Source: DASXRU01 sp039933315 (lineage in GTDB: Bacteria > Acidobacteriota > Blastocatellia > Pyrinomonadales > Pyrinomonadaceae). From it: 15,804 nucleotides of DNA. The position numbers were made by a program, and so were the translations under genes. The DNA is taken from the NCBI GenBank assembly GCA_039933315.1, contig JBDTOI010000092.1, forward strand, positions 1 to 15,804, given 5' to 3'. A model generated the notes under the pieces. That model saw only the letters and a list, made by a program, of their open reading frames with translations, did no database searches and was not told the origin of the DNA. Below are positions 6,130 to 12,168 of the stretch, piece by piece (positions within the stretch are counted from its first letter, which is position 1; every line of letters starts with the position of its first letter).

Positions 6130-7551
6130 ATGATCAGAAGAAATTATAGCAGCGTAAGAGCGTCGTTTGTATGGTTGATGGCGGTGGCGATTTTTGCCCT
6201 GCCGTTGTCAGCCCTGGCGCAAACCAAGATCGTTTATCACAGTAACAAATACAAAGTCACCGATGATGTCAAACTAGGCCAGCAGGCCGCCGCGGAAGCA
6301 GAACAACAATTTCCGATTCTGCGTGATCAGGACATCACCGACTATGTCTCGCGCGTAGGCCAGCGACTGGTAAGCGCGATTCCCGGTGAGTTTCGTCATC
6401 CGGAGTTTCAATACTATTTCAAGGTGGTCAACGCGCGCGACATCAATGCCTTCGCATTACCCGGTGGGCCCATGTACGTCAACCGCGGCATGATCGAAGC
6501 CGCGCGCAACGAAGGTGAAATGGCCGGTGTGATGGCCCATGAGTTGAGCCACGTGGCTTTGCGCCACGGCACCGCGCAGGCGACCAAGGGCCAGAAGTAT
6601 GGCTTGCTGGCCGGCATCCTCGGCATTGGCGGCCAGATTATCGGCGGGCCGGCGGGCGCTGCCGCCCAAATCGCCGGTCAGGGAGTTGGAGTCTACTTCC
6701 TGAAATTCAGCCGCGAGTATGAGACTGAAGCCGACATCCTGGGATCGCAAATCATGGCGCATGCCGGTTACGACCCGCGCGATCTCGCCAACATGTTCAG
6801 GACAATTGAGCAGCAGGGCGGCGGCAGCAGTGGCGGATTTCTCAGCAGTCACCCGAGCCCGGCGAATCGCTACGCGCGCATTAACCAGGAAGCTCAGTCT
6901 CTGCGCATCGAGAATCCAATCCGGAACAGTCCGGATTTCACTCGCGTGCAGGCGCGTTTGCGCGGCATGGGCCGCGCTCCTTCAATGGAGGAGATTGCCC
7001 GCAGTGGTCAGCGCTATCCGAATGGCGAACGCACCGGAACTACCTCAACCAATCCGCCCCGCGGACGGGTTGAGTATCCTTCCACCCGGTTCCGGACTTA
7101 CACCAACAATCTTTTCCGGGTGAACGTTCCCGACAATTGGCGCGAGTTGAGTGGTCAGTCAGCCGTGTGGCTCGCCCCGGAAGGCGCTTACGGAGAGGTA
7201 CAGGGCCAGCAGGTCTTTACTCATGGCGTAAGCTTTGGCACCGTTCAGACGCAATCGCGCAACTTGCAACGGGCTACCAATGAATTCGTCGGCAGCCTGG
7301 GTCAGAGTAATAACAGCCTCCGCCAACGCAGCGGCTACACCCGAACAACTGTCGGGGGACGCACCGGCCTGGCAACCACGCTGAGTAATACGAATGAGGC
7401 GACCGGGCTACCCGAAGTGATTACCATCGTCACCACGCAACTGCGCAATGGCGAGTTGTTCTACATGATCGCGGTTAGTCCGCAGAATGAATACTCCAAC
7501 TATCAGAGTACCTTCAGCAACATTCTGCGTTCACTGCAGTTAAACGGCTAA
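6130..7551 (+). CDS. Secreted M48-family zinc metalloprotease (BepA/Oma1-like catalytic domain)
   Basis: 473 residues. The N-terminal signal peptide has basic RR at 3-4, a hydrophobic core at 13-28 and a probable cut after ALA (28-30), so the protein is periplasmic or a secreted lipid-free enzyme. The M48 domain follows, with the zinc motif HELSH (137-141), the third ligand probably E198 in REYETEAD (195-202), the preceding NAFALPGGPMYVNRG (106-120) and the family's HPSPANRYARI (241-251). Residues 160-190 are glycine- and alanine-rich and hydrophobic. After about residue 300 comes a distinct C-terminal beta-rich region (about 320-473) with no recognised signature; BepA has TPRs there, and this protein does not. 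The start is fixed by GGAGG at 6116-6120, nine bases before the ATG. It likely degrades or checks envelope proteins. A strong terminator follows, so it appears monocistronic. Confidence 0.9.
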   Translation: MIRRNYSSVRASFVWLMAVAIFALPLSALAQTKIVYHSNKYKVTDDVKLGQQAAAEAEQQFPILRDQDITDYVSRVGQRLVSAIPGEFRHPEFQYYFKVVNARDINAFALPGGPMYVNRGMIEAARNEGEMAGVMAHELSHVALRHGTAQATKGQKYGLLAGILGIGGQIIGGPAGAAAQIAGQGVGVYFLKFSREYETEADILGSQIMAHAGYDPRDLANMFRTIEQQGGGSSGGFLSSHPSPANRYARINQEAQSLRIENPIRNSPDFTRVQARLRGMGRAPSMEEIARSGQRYPNGERTGTTSTNPPRGRVEYPSTRFRTYTNNLFRVNVPDNWRELSGQSAVWLAPEGAYGEVQGQQVFTHGVSFGTVQTQSRNLQRATNEFVGSLGQSNNSLRQRSGYTRTTVGGRTGLATTLSNTNEATGLPEVITIVTTQLRNGELFYMIAVSPQNEYSNYQSTFSNILRSLQLNG

Positions 7552-7584
7552 ACGCGTCTCCAGCATAGCTGGCAGCAACGAAGG

Positions 7585-7621
7585 CAAAGGCCCGCCTTAA
7601 CCGGCGGGCCTTTGTTGTTTT
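7585..7621 (+). terminator. Intrinsic terminator of the M48 gene
   Basis: CAAAGGCCCGCC (7585-7596) pairs perfectly over 12 bp with GGCGGGCCTTTG (7603-7614) around loop TTAACC, then TTGTTTT. It begins 34 bases after the stop codon. The stem is GC-rich with a short U-rich tail, a textbook Rho-independent form for the rightward strand. Confidence 0.85.
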
Positions 7622-7700
7622 GCATTTCAAGATAGTCTAAGGGCTGGATGGCGGAGCGAAGTAATACGTGGAGCGGAGATTCGCGTTTGGTTAATTGGGG

Positions 7701-7802
7701 TTTCACGCAAAGGCGCTAAGAAAAGAAAATCAGAAGGCGCAAAGGGTTGAGTTGTTTTCTTTGCGCCTTCTGTCTTTCCCTTCTTAGCGCCTTTGCGTGA
7801 AA
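7701..7802 (+). repeat. ~100-bp hairpin element, copy 2 (first copy 5531-5632)
   Basis: The terminal arms of 22 bases (from TTTCACGCAAAGG at 7701 to CCTTTGCGTGAAA at 7802) pair perfectly. Inner arms AGAAGGCGCAAAG and CTTTGCGCCTTCT continue the stem. This copy is fully symmetric, unlike copy 1. It lies between the convergent M48 and mazG genes, about 70 bases beyond the mazG stop in that gene's direction. With copy 1 it brackets the M48 gene in direct orientation about 2.17 kb apart. The spacer 7621-7700 shows no feature. Confidence 0.88.
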
Positions 7803-7872
7803 CCTCATCTGGCGCGCTCGCTCAACCAGAGACCACCTCAAATCCTCCCGATGGGAAATGGAAAGAACCATC

Positions 7873-8718
7873 CTACGAACGACTTGCCTCTTCCTCGCGT
7901 TTAGCCGCTTGCCATAGATTCTCCAGCTCATCCAGCGTTGCCCTTTCCAGGCTTTGCCCTTGCTGTTCCAGAGTTTTTTCGATGTAACCAAACCGGCGGC
8001 GAAACTTGCCATTGGTGAGTTTCAACGCTGCCTCCGGCTCAACTTTGAGATGCCGCGCAATGTTGGTGACCACGAACAGCAGGTCTCCGATCTCCTCCCG
8101 CACCAGGTTGTGATCGGCTTCTGAAGCTGACGACTTGTGCGAGCTAATCGCTACCCGCAGCTCTTCGATTTCCTCCTGCAACTTCTCGAATACGTCATCC
8201 ACTTTTTCCCAGTCAAAGCCTACGCGCGTCGCTTTGGTCGTGAGTTGGTGCGCTTCCATCAGCGCCGGCGCCTGGCGCGAGACGCCATCGAGTAACGAAA
8301 CATTCTTCGCGGATGAAACAGATGTTTTCCGGGCGGCACGCTTCTCTTCGGCTTTAATTGCCTCCCAATTGCGTAACACCTCAGCGGAGTCGCCTGCCTT
8401 TGCGTCGCCAAACACGTGTGGATGGCGCCGCACCATCTTGGTGTGCACCTGCTCGATTACCTCGTCAATATTAAATTCACCGCGCTCCTGCGCCACGCAG
8501 GCGAAGAAGGTGATCTGGAAAAGCAGATCGCCGAGTTCTTCCCGTAGATCATCGGGGCGGCCCTGGCGCGCTTCCTCGAGGGCGTCAAAGGCCTCGTAAG
8601 CCTCTTCCAAAAGCATGGGCGCGAGCGTGGCGTAAGTCTGCTCGCGATCCCAGGGGCAACCTTCCGGGGAACGCAAGCGCGCCATTAGAGTTACGAGATC
8701 GTTAAAGTTGGTCGGCAT
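7873..8718 (-). CDS. mazG: Nucleoside triphosphate pyrophosphohydrolase MazG
   Basis: 281 residues with two tandem MazG all-alpha domains, as in the E. coli type. It hydrolyses NTPs and dNTPs to the monophosphate and pyrophosphate, cleaning the nucleotide pool. Domain 1 has CPWDREQTYATL (21-32), the magnesium-binding EE-x2-E (E38, E39, E42) and EELGD (60-64). Domain 2 repeats it with EEIEE (182-186) and REEIGDLLF (207-215). A longer linker (105-145), rich in Lys, Ala and Ser, joins them. RRHPHVFGD (98-105) is the family signature after domain 1. The ATG at 8718 gives the standard MazG beginning; the Shine-Dalgarno is weak. It is convergent with the M48 gene. No toxin-antitoxin partner (mazE/mazF) is adjacent. 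Confidence 0.94.
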   Translation of the reverse strand: MPTNFNDLVTLMARLRSPEGCPWDREQTYATLAPMLLEEAYEAFDALEEARQGRPDDLREELGDLLFQITFFACVAQERGEFNIDEVIEQVHTKMVRRHPHVFGDAKAGDSAEVLRNWEAIKAEEKRAARKTSVSSAKNVSLLDGVSRQAPALMEAHQLTTKATRVGFDWEKVDDVFEKLQEEIEELRVAISSHKSSASEADHNLVREEIGDLLFVVTNIARHLKVEPEAALKLTNGKFRRRFGYIEKTLEQQGQSLERATLDELENLWQAAKREEEASRS

Positions 8719-8854
8719 GGTTTTTGGAATTGAGTCATGGAGTGTAGGGTTTCAGGTTTTATGTTTCAAGTCGGGAGCAATTTCGGTACTGATGCAATTT
8801 CAATTTCAGTATTGGCGTTGCGGACGTGTACTTCAAAAGTTTCGCTTTTTCTTT
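8719..8854. other. mazG upstream region, no gene seen
   Basis: 136 bases before the mini-hairpin cluster, with a lower GC content and A/T-rich words (CAATTTCAATTTCAG, TTTTATGTTTCAAG). It presumably carries the leftward mazG promoter, but no convincing -35/-10 pair was picked out. Together with the next feature it makes up a 559-base gap without a gene. Confidence 0.4.
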
Positions 8855-9092
8855 AGCCGCGTTTACGCGGCTTTCCCGCAGGGTCACTAGACCGGGAGTT
8901 TTACGCCCGGGTCCCGGGAGGCGTGTGAAGCCGAAGCCCGTTTCAACGGGCTTACATCGCTCGGCTTTAGCCGTAACGCTAAAGCCCGAATCTAAGCACG
9001 CTGAAAGCGCGCTGGCGACGAGCGCACTTGCCCGACCCAGCGCTACAAGCGCCGGGCTAGTAACCCTTTGGGAAAGCCGTCTGAAGACGGCT
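8855..9092. repeat. Cluster of mini-hairpins with AGCC...GGCT ends
   Basis: At least five small palindromes lie in 240 bases. Three share one plan, AGCC-N4-NN-N4'-GGCT. They are 8855-8872 (inner stem GCGT/ACGC), 8935-8952 (CGTT/AACG, and one pair longer outside) and 9075-9092 (GTCT/AGAC). The inner stems differ, but every change is matched on the other side. Two more are GGCTTTAGC/GCTAAAGCC (8963-8971, 8978-8986) and a nested stem GCCCG/CGGGC (9030-9034, 9053-9057) enclosing GCGCT/AGCGC. A CCCGGGTCCCGGG motif lies near 8907-8917. The upstream part of the DUF1844 leader (9093-9277) shows no further palindrome of this kind. Confidence 0.8.
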
Positions 9093-9277
9093 GAGCCAGA
9101 ACCACGTTGCAAAATCGCGCCGCTCAAATTGCAACACTGTCACCGAGCCTGCGTTGCGAGTGGGCTGAGTCAGGTGCTAACATCACGCACAATCCAATTA
9201 GTATTTTGCGAACAAGTTAACAGGCGCTTTTTCTCGGTTCAGGAAAGGGCGTGCGTGCATTACGGAAGTGAGTAAAT

Positions 9278-9844
9278 ATGGGCGACGAACAATCCAGCTT
9301 TAAAGTAACGGACCGCCGGCTGTTCAATGCCGATGGTTCACCACGGGATATTGAAAAATTTGCGGAACCCGCAAAGGACGAGACTGTCGCCGCAGCTCAG
9401 CCTGTAGCGGCAACCGCGGAAGCAGCTACGGGCACCGCAGGGGCGATGGCCCGGGAAGAGGAAAGCACAACGGCGCAATCCGTCGCGGGCGAAGGCAGCT
9501 CTGAAGACATCGAAGTCGCGGCCGACGATACGGACTTGCCCGGCGCAAATGATCCCGCAAGCTTCATCAATTTTCTTATGTCGCTGGCCACCAACGCCGC
9601 TGCGGCGCTGGGAATGATGCCGCATCCCGCAAGCGGCGAAAGCGGTGTCGAACTGGAGTTGGCTAAACACTGGATCGACGTGCTCGGCATGCTGCGGCAA
9701 AAGACACGCGGGAATCTCGAGCCCAAAGAGGATCAGATGTTCGAGGGCATCCTGGCCGACCTGCGCATGCAGTACGTTTCTTTAACGAGCAGTCCCGCAC
9801 CTCCGCCCAAGTTTAGCGCCCGCGACATAACCGGCGGACGATAA
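9278..9844 (+). CDS. DUF1844 domain protein
   Basis: 188 residues. It starts with the FKVTDRRLFNADGSPRD (8-24) found at the head of many DUF1844 proteins. A long linker rich in Ala, Glu and Thr (about 30-90) follows and is probably disordered. The DUF1844 core begins at DPASFINFLMSLATNAAAALG (92-112) and runs through ELAKHWIDVLGMLRQKTRGNL (127-147) to the helix ending near residue 168. The function is not known; the core looks like two or three amphipathic helices with no catalytic residues. GGAAGTGAG (9264-9272) before the ATG acts as a Shine-Dalgarno. The gene is the first of three rightward genes, but 289 bases of repeat-filled DNA separate it from the next, so co-transcription is doubtful. 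Confidence 0.85.
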   Translation: MGDEQSSFKVTDRRLFNADGSPRDIEKFAEPAKDETVAAAQPVAATAEAATGTAGAMAREEESTTAQSVAGEGSSEDIEVAADDTDLPGANDPASFINFLMSLATNAAAALGMMPHPASGESGVELELAKHWIDVLGMLRQKTRGNLEPKEDQMFEGILADLRMQYVSLTSSPAPPPKFSARDITGGR

Positions 9845-9852
9845 TTTGTCAG

Positions 9853-10132
9853 GTCAGTGGTCAGTAGTCAGTGGTCAGGCGCCAACATCGGCACTAACTC
9901 CCACACGGCTTTGCACAAAACTCTTATTTCGTGTTTCTTTCTGTAGCTGTAGTTAGTGTGATTTCGCGGATCGTATGGCTCCGAATCCTAATCACACGAT
10001 CCACGAAATGACACGAAAGCGCACGAAAACACACGTACCCATGCCGATCTTAGACGTTCACAGCGGTCCGCTTCGAACCAGTCGGCGACTTTTTGCGCAA
10101 ATCAAAATTGCACTTAACTACTGACAACTGAC
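9853..10132. repeat. Outer inverted arms of nested repeat island 2
   Basis: GTCAGTGGTCAGTAGT (9853-9868) is the reverse complement of 10117-10132 (ACTACTGACAACTGAC) at 15 of 16 positions. The left arm is itself embedded in short direct repeats of GTCAGT (9848-9878). The arms enclose about 250 bases that contain the dispersed core at 9909-10035, the same plan as island 1 but with unrelated arm sequence. The right arm ends one base before the ATG at 10134, leaving no room for a separate ribosome site. Confidence 0.72.
9909..10035 (-). repeat. Dispersed palindromic core, copy 2 (inverted relative to 1741-1866)
   Basis: The reverse complement aligns with copy 1. The central hairpin arms are 9961-9977 (ATTTCGCGGATCGTATG) and 9993-10009 (CACACGATCCACGAAAT), 15 of 17 complementary, around a loop carrying CTCCGAATCCTAA, the complement of the copy 1 loop. 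Conservation of the loop and not only the stems argues for common descent of the whole core. Small differences (for example, CTGTAGCTGTAGTTAG in place of the CCAGCACG region) show the copies are not recent. Confidence 0.8.
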
Positions 10133-10133
10133 G

Positions 10134-10904
10134 ATGCGGCTCACTTTCCTCGGCACCGGCACTTCCACGGGCGTTCCCTCCATTGGTTGCGAGTGCGAGA
10201 CCTGCACCTCTGCCGATCCGCGCGACAAACGGCTGCGAGTCTCAGTGGTAATAGAACACGCCGGCCAGTCAGTTCTCATCGACACATCATCTGATTTTCG
10301 CCAGCAGGCCCTGCGCTTTGGCTTAAAGCGGCTGGATGCCGTCTTGATTACACACTGCCATGCCGATCACATCTTCGGGCTGGACGACATCAGGCCGTTA
10401 AACTTTCGTCACGGCGCCATGGGCCTGTATGCGAACGAAAGGGCCTGGGTGGACATCCGCAGGATCTTCAAGTACGTGTTTGAGCCATCGCACTTCGGCG
10501 GCGGCCTGCCGCAGATTGTGCCGCACACGGTTGTGCCCGGCGCTTCATTTTGTCTGGCCCCGGAACTTGAGATTACGCCGCTCGAGGTAATTCACGGCCG
10601 GCTGCCGGTGATGGCGTATCGCTGCAATGACTTTGCCTATGCCACCGATCTCAGCGAGATTCCGGAAGCTACTCTGGAACTGATGCAGAACCTCGACGTG
10701 CTCGTGCTCGACTGCCTGCGTTTCAAAGAACACCCAACGCACCTCTGGGTGGACAAAGCGCTCGAGTACGTCGAGAAGATCAAACCGCGTCGCGCGTTCT
10801 TTACGCACATCGCACATGATGTGAAACACGAACGAGACTCGGCGAAACTGCCGGATGGAGTTAGTTGGGCTTACGATGGGTTGAGTGTTAGCGATGAAGA
10901 GTGA
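10134..10904 (+). CDS. Metallo-beta-lactamase-fold hydrolase, PhnP-like
   Basis: 256 residues, the PhnP family's usual size. The chain begins directly with the first beta strand, MRLTFLGTGTSTGVP, which settles the start. Cysteines C19, C21 and C24 in GCECETC match the structural zinc site of PhnP. The catalytic dimetal site is HCHADH (74-79), with H154 (VIHG), D172 (ATD) and H225 (FTHIAHD). PhnP itself is a phosphodiesterase acting on phosphoribosyl cyclic phosphate, but no phn genes are nearby, so the natural substrate here is open; many such standalone proteins are annotated only as MBL-fold hydrolases. The start codon abuts the right arm of repeat island 2, and no Shine-Dalgarno can be seen. 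Confidence 0.88.
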   Translation: MRLTFLGTGTSTGVPSIGCECETCTSADPRDKRLRVSVVIEHAGQSVLIDTSSDFRQQALRFGLKRLDAVLITHCHADHIFGLDDIRPLNFRHGAMGLYANERAWVDIRRIFKYVFEPSHFGGGLPQIVPHTVVPGASFCLAPELEITPLEVIHGRLPVMAYRCNDFAYATDLSEIPEATLELMQNLDVLVLDCLRFKEHPTHLWVDKALEYVEKIKPRRAFFTHIAHDVKHERDSAKLPDGVSWAYDGLSVSDEE

Positions 10905-10907
10905 ATT

Positions 10908-11009
10908 TGTAGGGGTGGCACTCCGTGGCCACTCCCTTCCTGTCGTTTACGACCATTTCGATGTTTGAGTCAATCCAGAGAGGGGCGGCCACGGAGTGCC
11001 GCCCCTACA
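10908..11009. repeat. Inverted repeat of 28-base arms between the PhnP-like gene and ribF
   Basis: The left arm at 10908-10935 (TGTAGGGGTGGCACTCCG and onward) is the reverse complement of 10982-11009 with three differences, two of them G-U compatible in RNA. The 46-base middle shows no structure. The left arm starts 3 bases after the preceding stop codon, and the right arm ends 4-10 bases before the possible ribF starts at 11014 and 11020. It fills the gap almost exactly and may serve as a terminator or an attenuating leader. Confidence 0.82.
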
Positions 11010-11019
11010 ATCAATGCGA

Positions 11020-11973
11020 ATGCGCCTATTTCACGGAACCGACAACGCCGAAATTCAACGCCCGACGGTGCTGACCCTCGGTGTCTTTGACGGCCTGCAT
11101 CTCGGTCATCAACTGATCATTACCACGGTGGTAGACCGGGCGCGGGCAGTCGGCGCTGTTCCCACCGTGATCACTTTCGATCCACACCCGCGCGCGGTGC
11201 TGCATCCGGAGTCGGCCCCTCCCTTACTGCAAACCTTCGATCAGAAGATCGAGGCGCTGGGCATTCTTGGCATTGAGCAAACCATCATCATTCGCTTTAC
11301 CCCTGAGTTCGCGCAGATACGCGCTGAAGAGTTTCTTCAGGATGTAATCGGTGAGCGCTTGCAGGCGCGCGAAGTTTATCTGGGGCGGGGCTTCGCCTTC
11401 GGGCACAATCGCGAAGGCAACATCGCCCTCTTAAAACACGTGAGCGAGCGGCTTGGTTTTCACGCGGACGAAGTCCCTGAGGTGCGTCTGCGCGGGCAGC
11501 GCATTAGCTCCAGCCGTGTTCGCGAGGTGCTGGCCGCCGGTAGAGTAAACCTGGCCCGCCGCATGCTGGGCAGGCCGTATGGAGTCGAAGGACGAGTTGT
11601 CCATGGAGATGAGCGTGGGCATCGTCTGGGTTTTCCGACGGCCAACCTGGCGCCGCAAAATCGCGTGATTCCCCGCGATGGGGTTTACATTACTGCGACT
11701 CTGATTGAGAACGAATGGCGCCGTAGCGTTACCAACATCGGCACGCGGCCGACTTTTGAAACAGACTCAGAACGCCTCGTCGAAACTCATGTGATGAACT
11801 GGTCGGGGGATCTTTACGGCGACGTTGTGCGTGTTCGATTTCTGCATCGATTGCGGGCCGAGAAGAAGTTCGACTCGGTAGATCATCTGAAGCAGCAAAT
11901 AGAAACTGACGTGCGGCGGGCGCATCGCTACTTTGAAAGCCAGGGTGTGCACCACTCCCTGGCGCTGGTGTGA
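11020..11973 (+). CDS. ribF: Bifunctional riboflavin kinase / FAD synthetase
   Basis: 317 residues from the ATG at 11020. It phosphorylates riboflavin to FMN and then adenylates FMN to FAD. The N-terminal adenylyltransferase domain has GVFDGLHLGH (21-30), FGHNREGN (127-134) and ISSSRVR (162-168). The C-terminal kinase domain has GFPTAN (204-209), GVYI (221-224), NIGTRPTF (239-246) and the catalytic glutamate in ETHVMNW (E255). The frame stays open to a GTG at 10996 and has an ATG at 11014, but 10996 lies in a repeat arm. Starting at MRLFHGTD matches how the family begins. No Shine-Dalgarno is evident. No FMN-riboswitch consensus was seen upstream. It is probably expressed apart from its neighbours because of the repeats on both sides. 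Confidence 0.94.
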   Translation: MRLFHGTDNAEIQRPTVLTLGVFDGLHLGHQLIITTVVDRARAVGAVPTVITFDPHPRAVLHPESAPPLLQTFDQKIEALGILGIEQTIIIRFTPEFAQIRAEEFLQDVIGERLQAREVYLGRGFAFGHNREGNIALLKHVSERLGFHADEVPEVRLRGQRISSSRVREVLAAGRVNLARRMLGRPYGVEGRVVHGDERGHRLGFPTANLAPQNRVIPRDGVYITATLIENEWRRSVTNIGTRPTFETDSERLVETHVMNWSGDLYGDVVRVRFLHRLRAEKKFDSVDHLKQQIETDVRRAHRYFESQGVHHSLALV

Positions 11974-12027
11974 TTACACTTTCAAGCACGCACCGGATCT
12001 AATTCCGCAAAGTCTTCACCGAAAGCG

Positions 12028-12140
12028 GCGGGGGCAAGCCCCTCTTCCTGACTGCAGTGTTTTTCTGATATCTCAAATTTCAGATCTCAAATACCAAAAC
12101 CGCTACACACTTGCAGTCAGGAAGAGAGGCTTGCCCCCGC
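12028..12140. repeat. Inverted repeat with 29-base arms between ribF and the SPFH gene
   Basis: Left arm 12028-12056 (GCGGGGGCAAGCCCCTCTTC and onward) and right arm 12112-12140 pair with a single mismatch. GAAAG before and CTTTC after extend the similarity. The 55-base centre is A/T-rich and includes a small internal repeat, TGATATCTCAAATTTCAGATCTCAA read in two pieces. It lies between the convergent ribF and SPFH genes, 29 bases beyond the SPFH stop, so it could terminate both. Confidence 0.85.
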
Positions 12141-12168
12141 TCTTTCCACTAAACCTGGCGACTAAGGT

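Noticed and set aside
7873..8718. Toxin-antitoxin module around mazG
   Set aside because: No mazE or mazF reading frame is adjacent; MazG stands alone as a housekeeping enzyme.
8855..9092. CRISPR array
   Set aside because: The repeats are not of constant sequence or spacing and no cas gene is nearby; they are hairpins with varying stems.
8826..9275. 149-codon + frame and an overlapping 122-codon - frame across the mini-hairpin cluster
   Set aside because: Both translate palindromic repeat DNA, lack start signals and show no protein features. The palindromes themselves keep both strands open.
1741..10035. Composite transposon or IS bounded by the two inverted core copies
   Set aside because: The interval holds only housekeeping genes in place, with no transposase, and the copies are diverged, so they are more likely independent members of a dispersed family.
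10996..11019. GTG start giving an eight-residue longer RibF
   Set aside because: The codons fall in a repeat arm, and the family normally starts at the MRLFHG position.
10905..11019. FMN riboswitch before ribF
   Set aside because: None of the conserved FMN-element helices or boxes could be found; the gap is explained by the inverted repeat.
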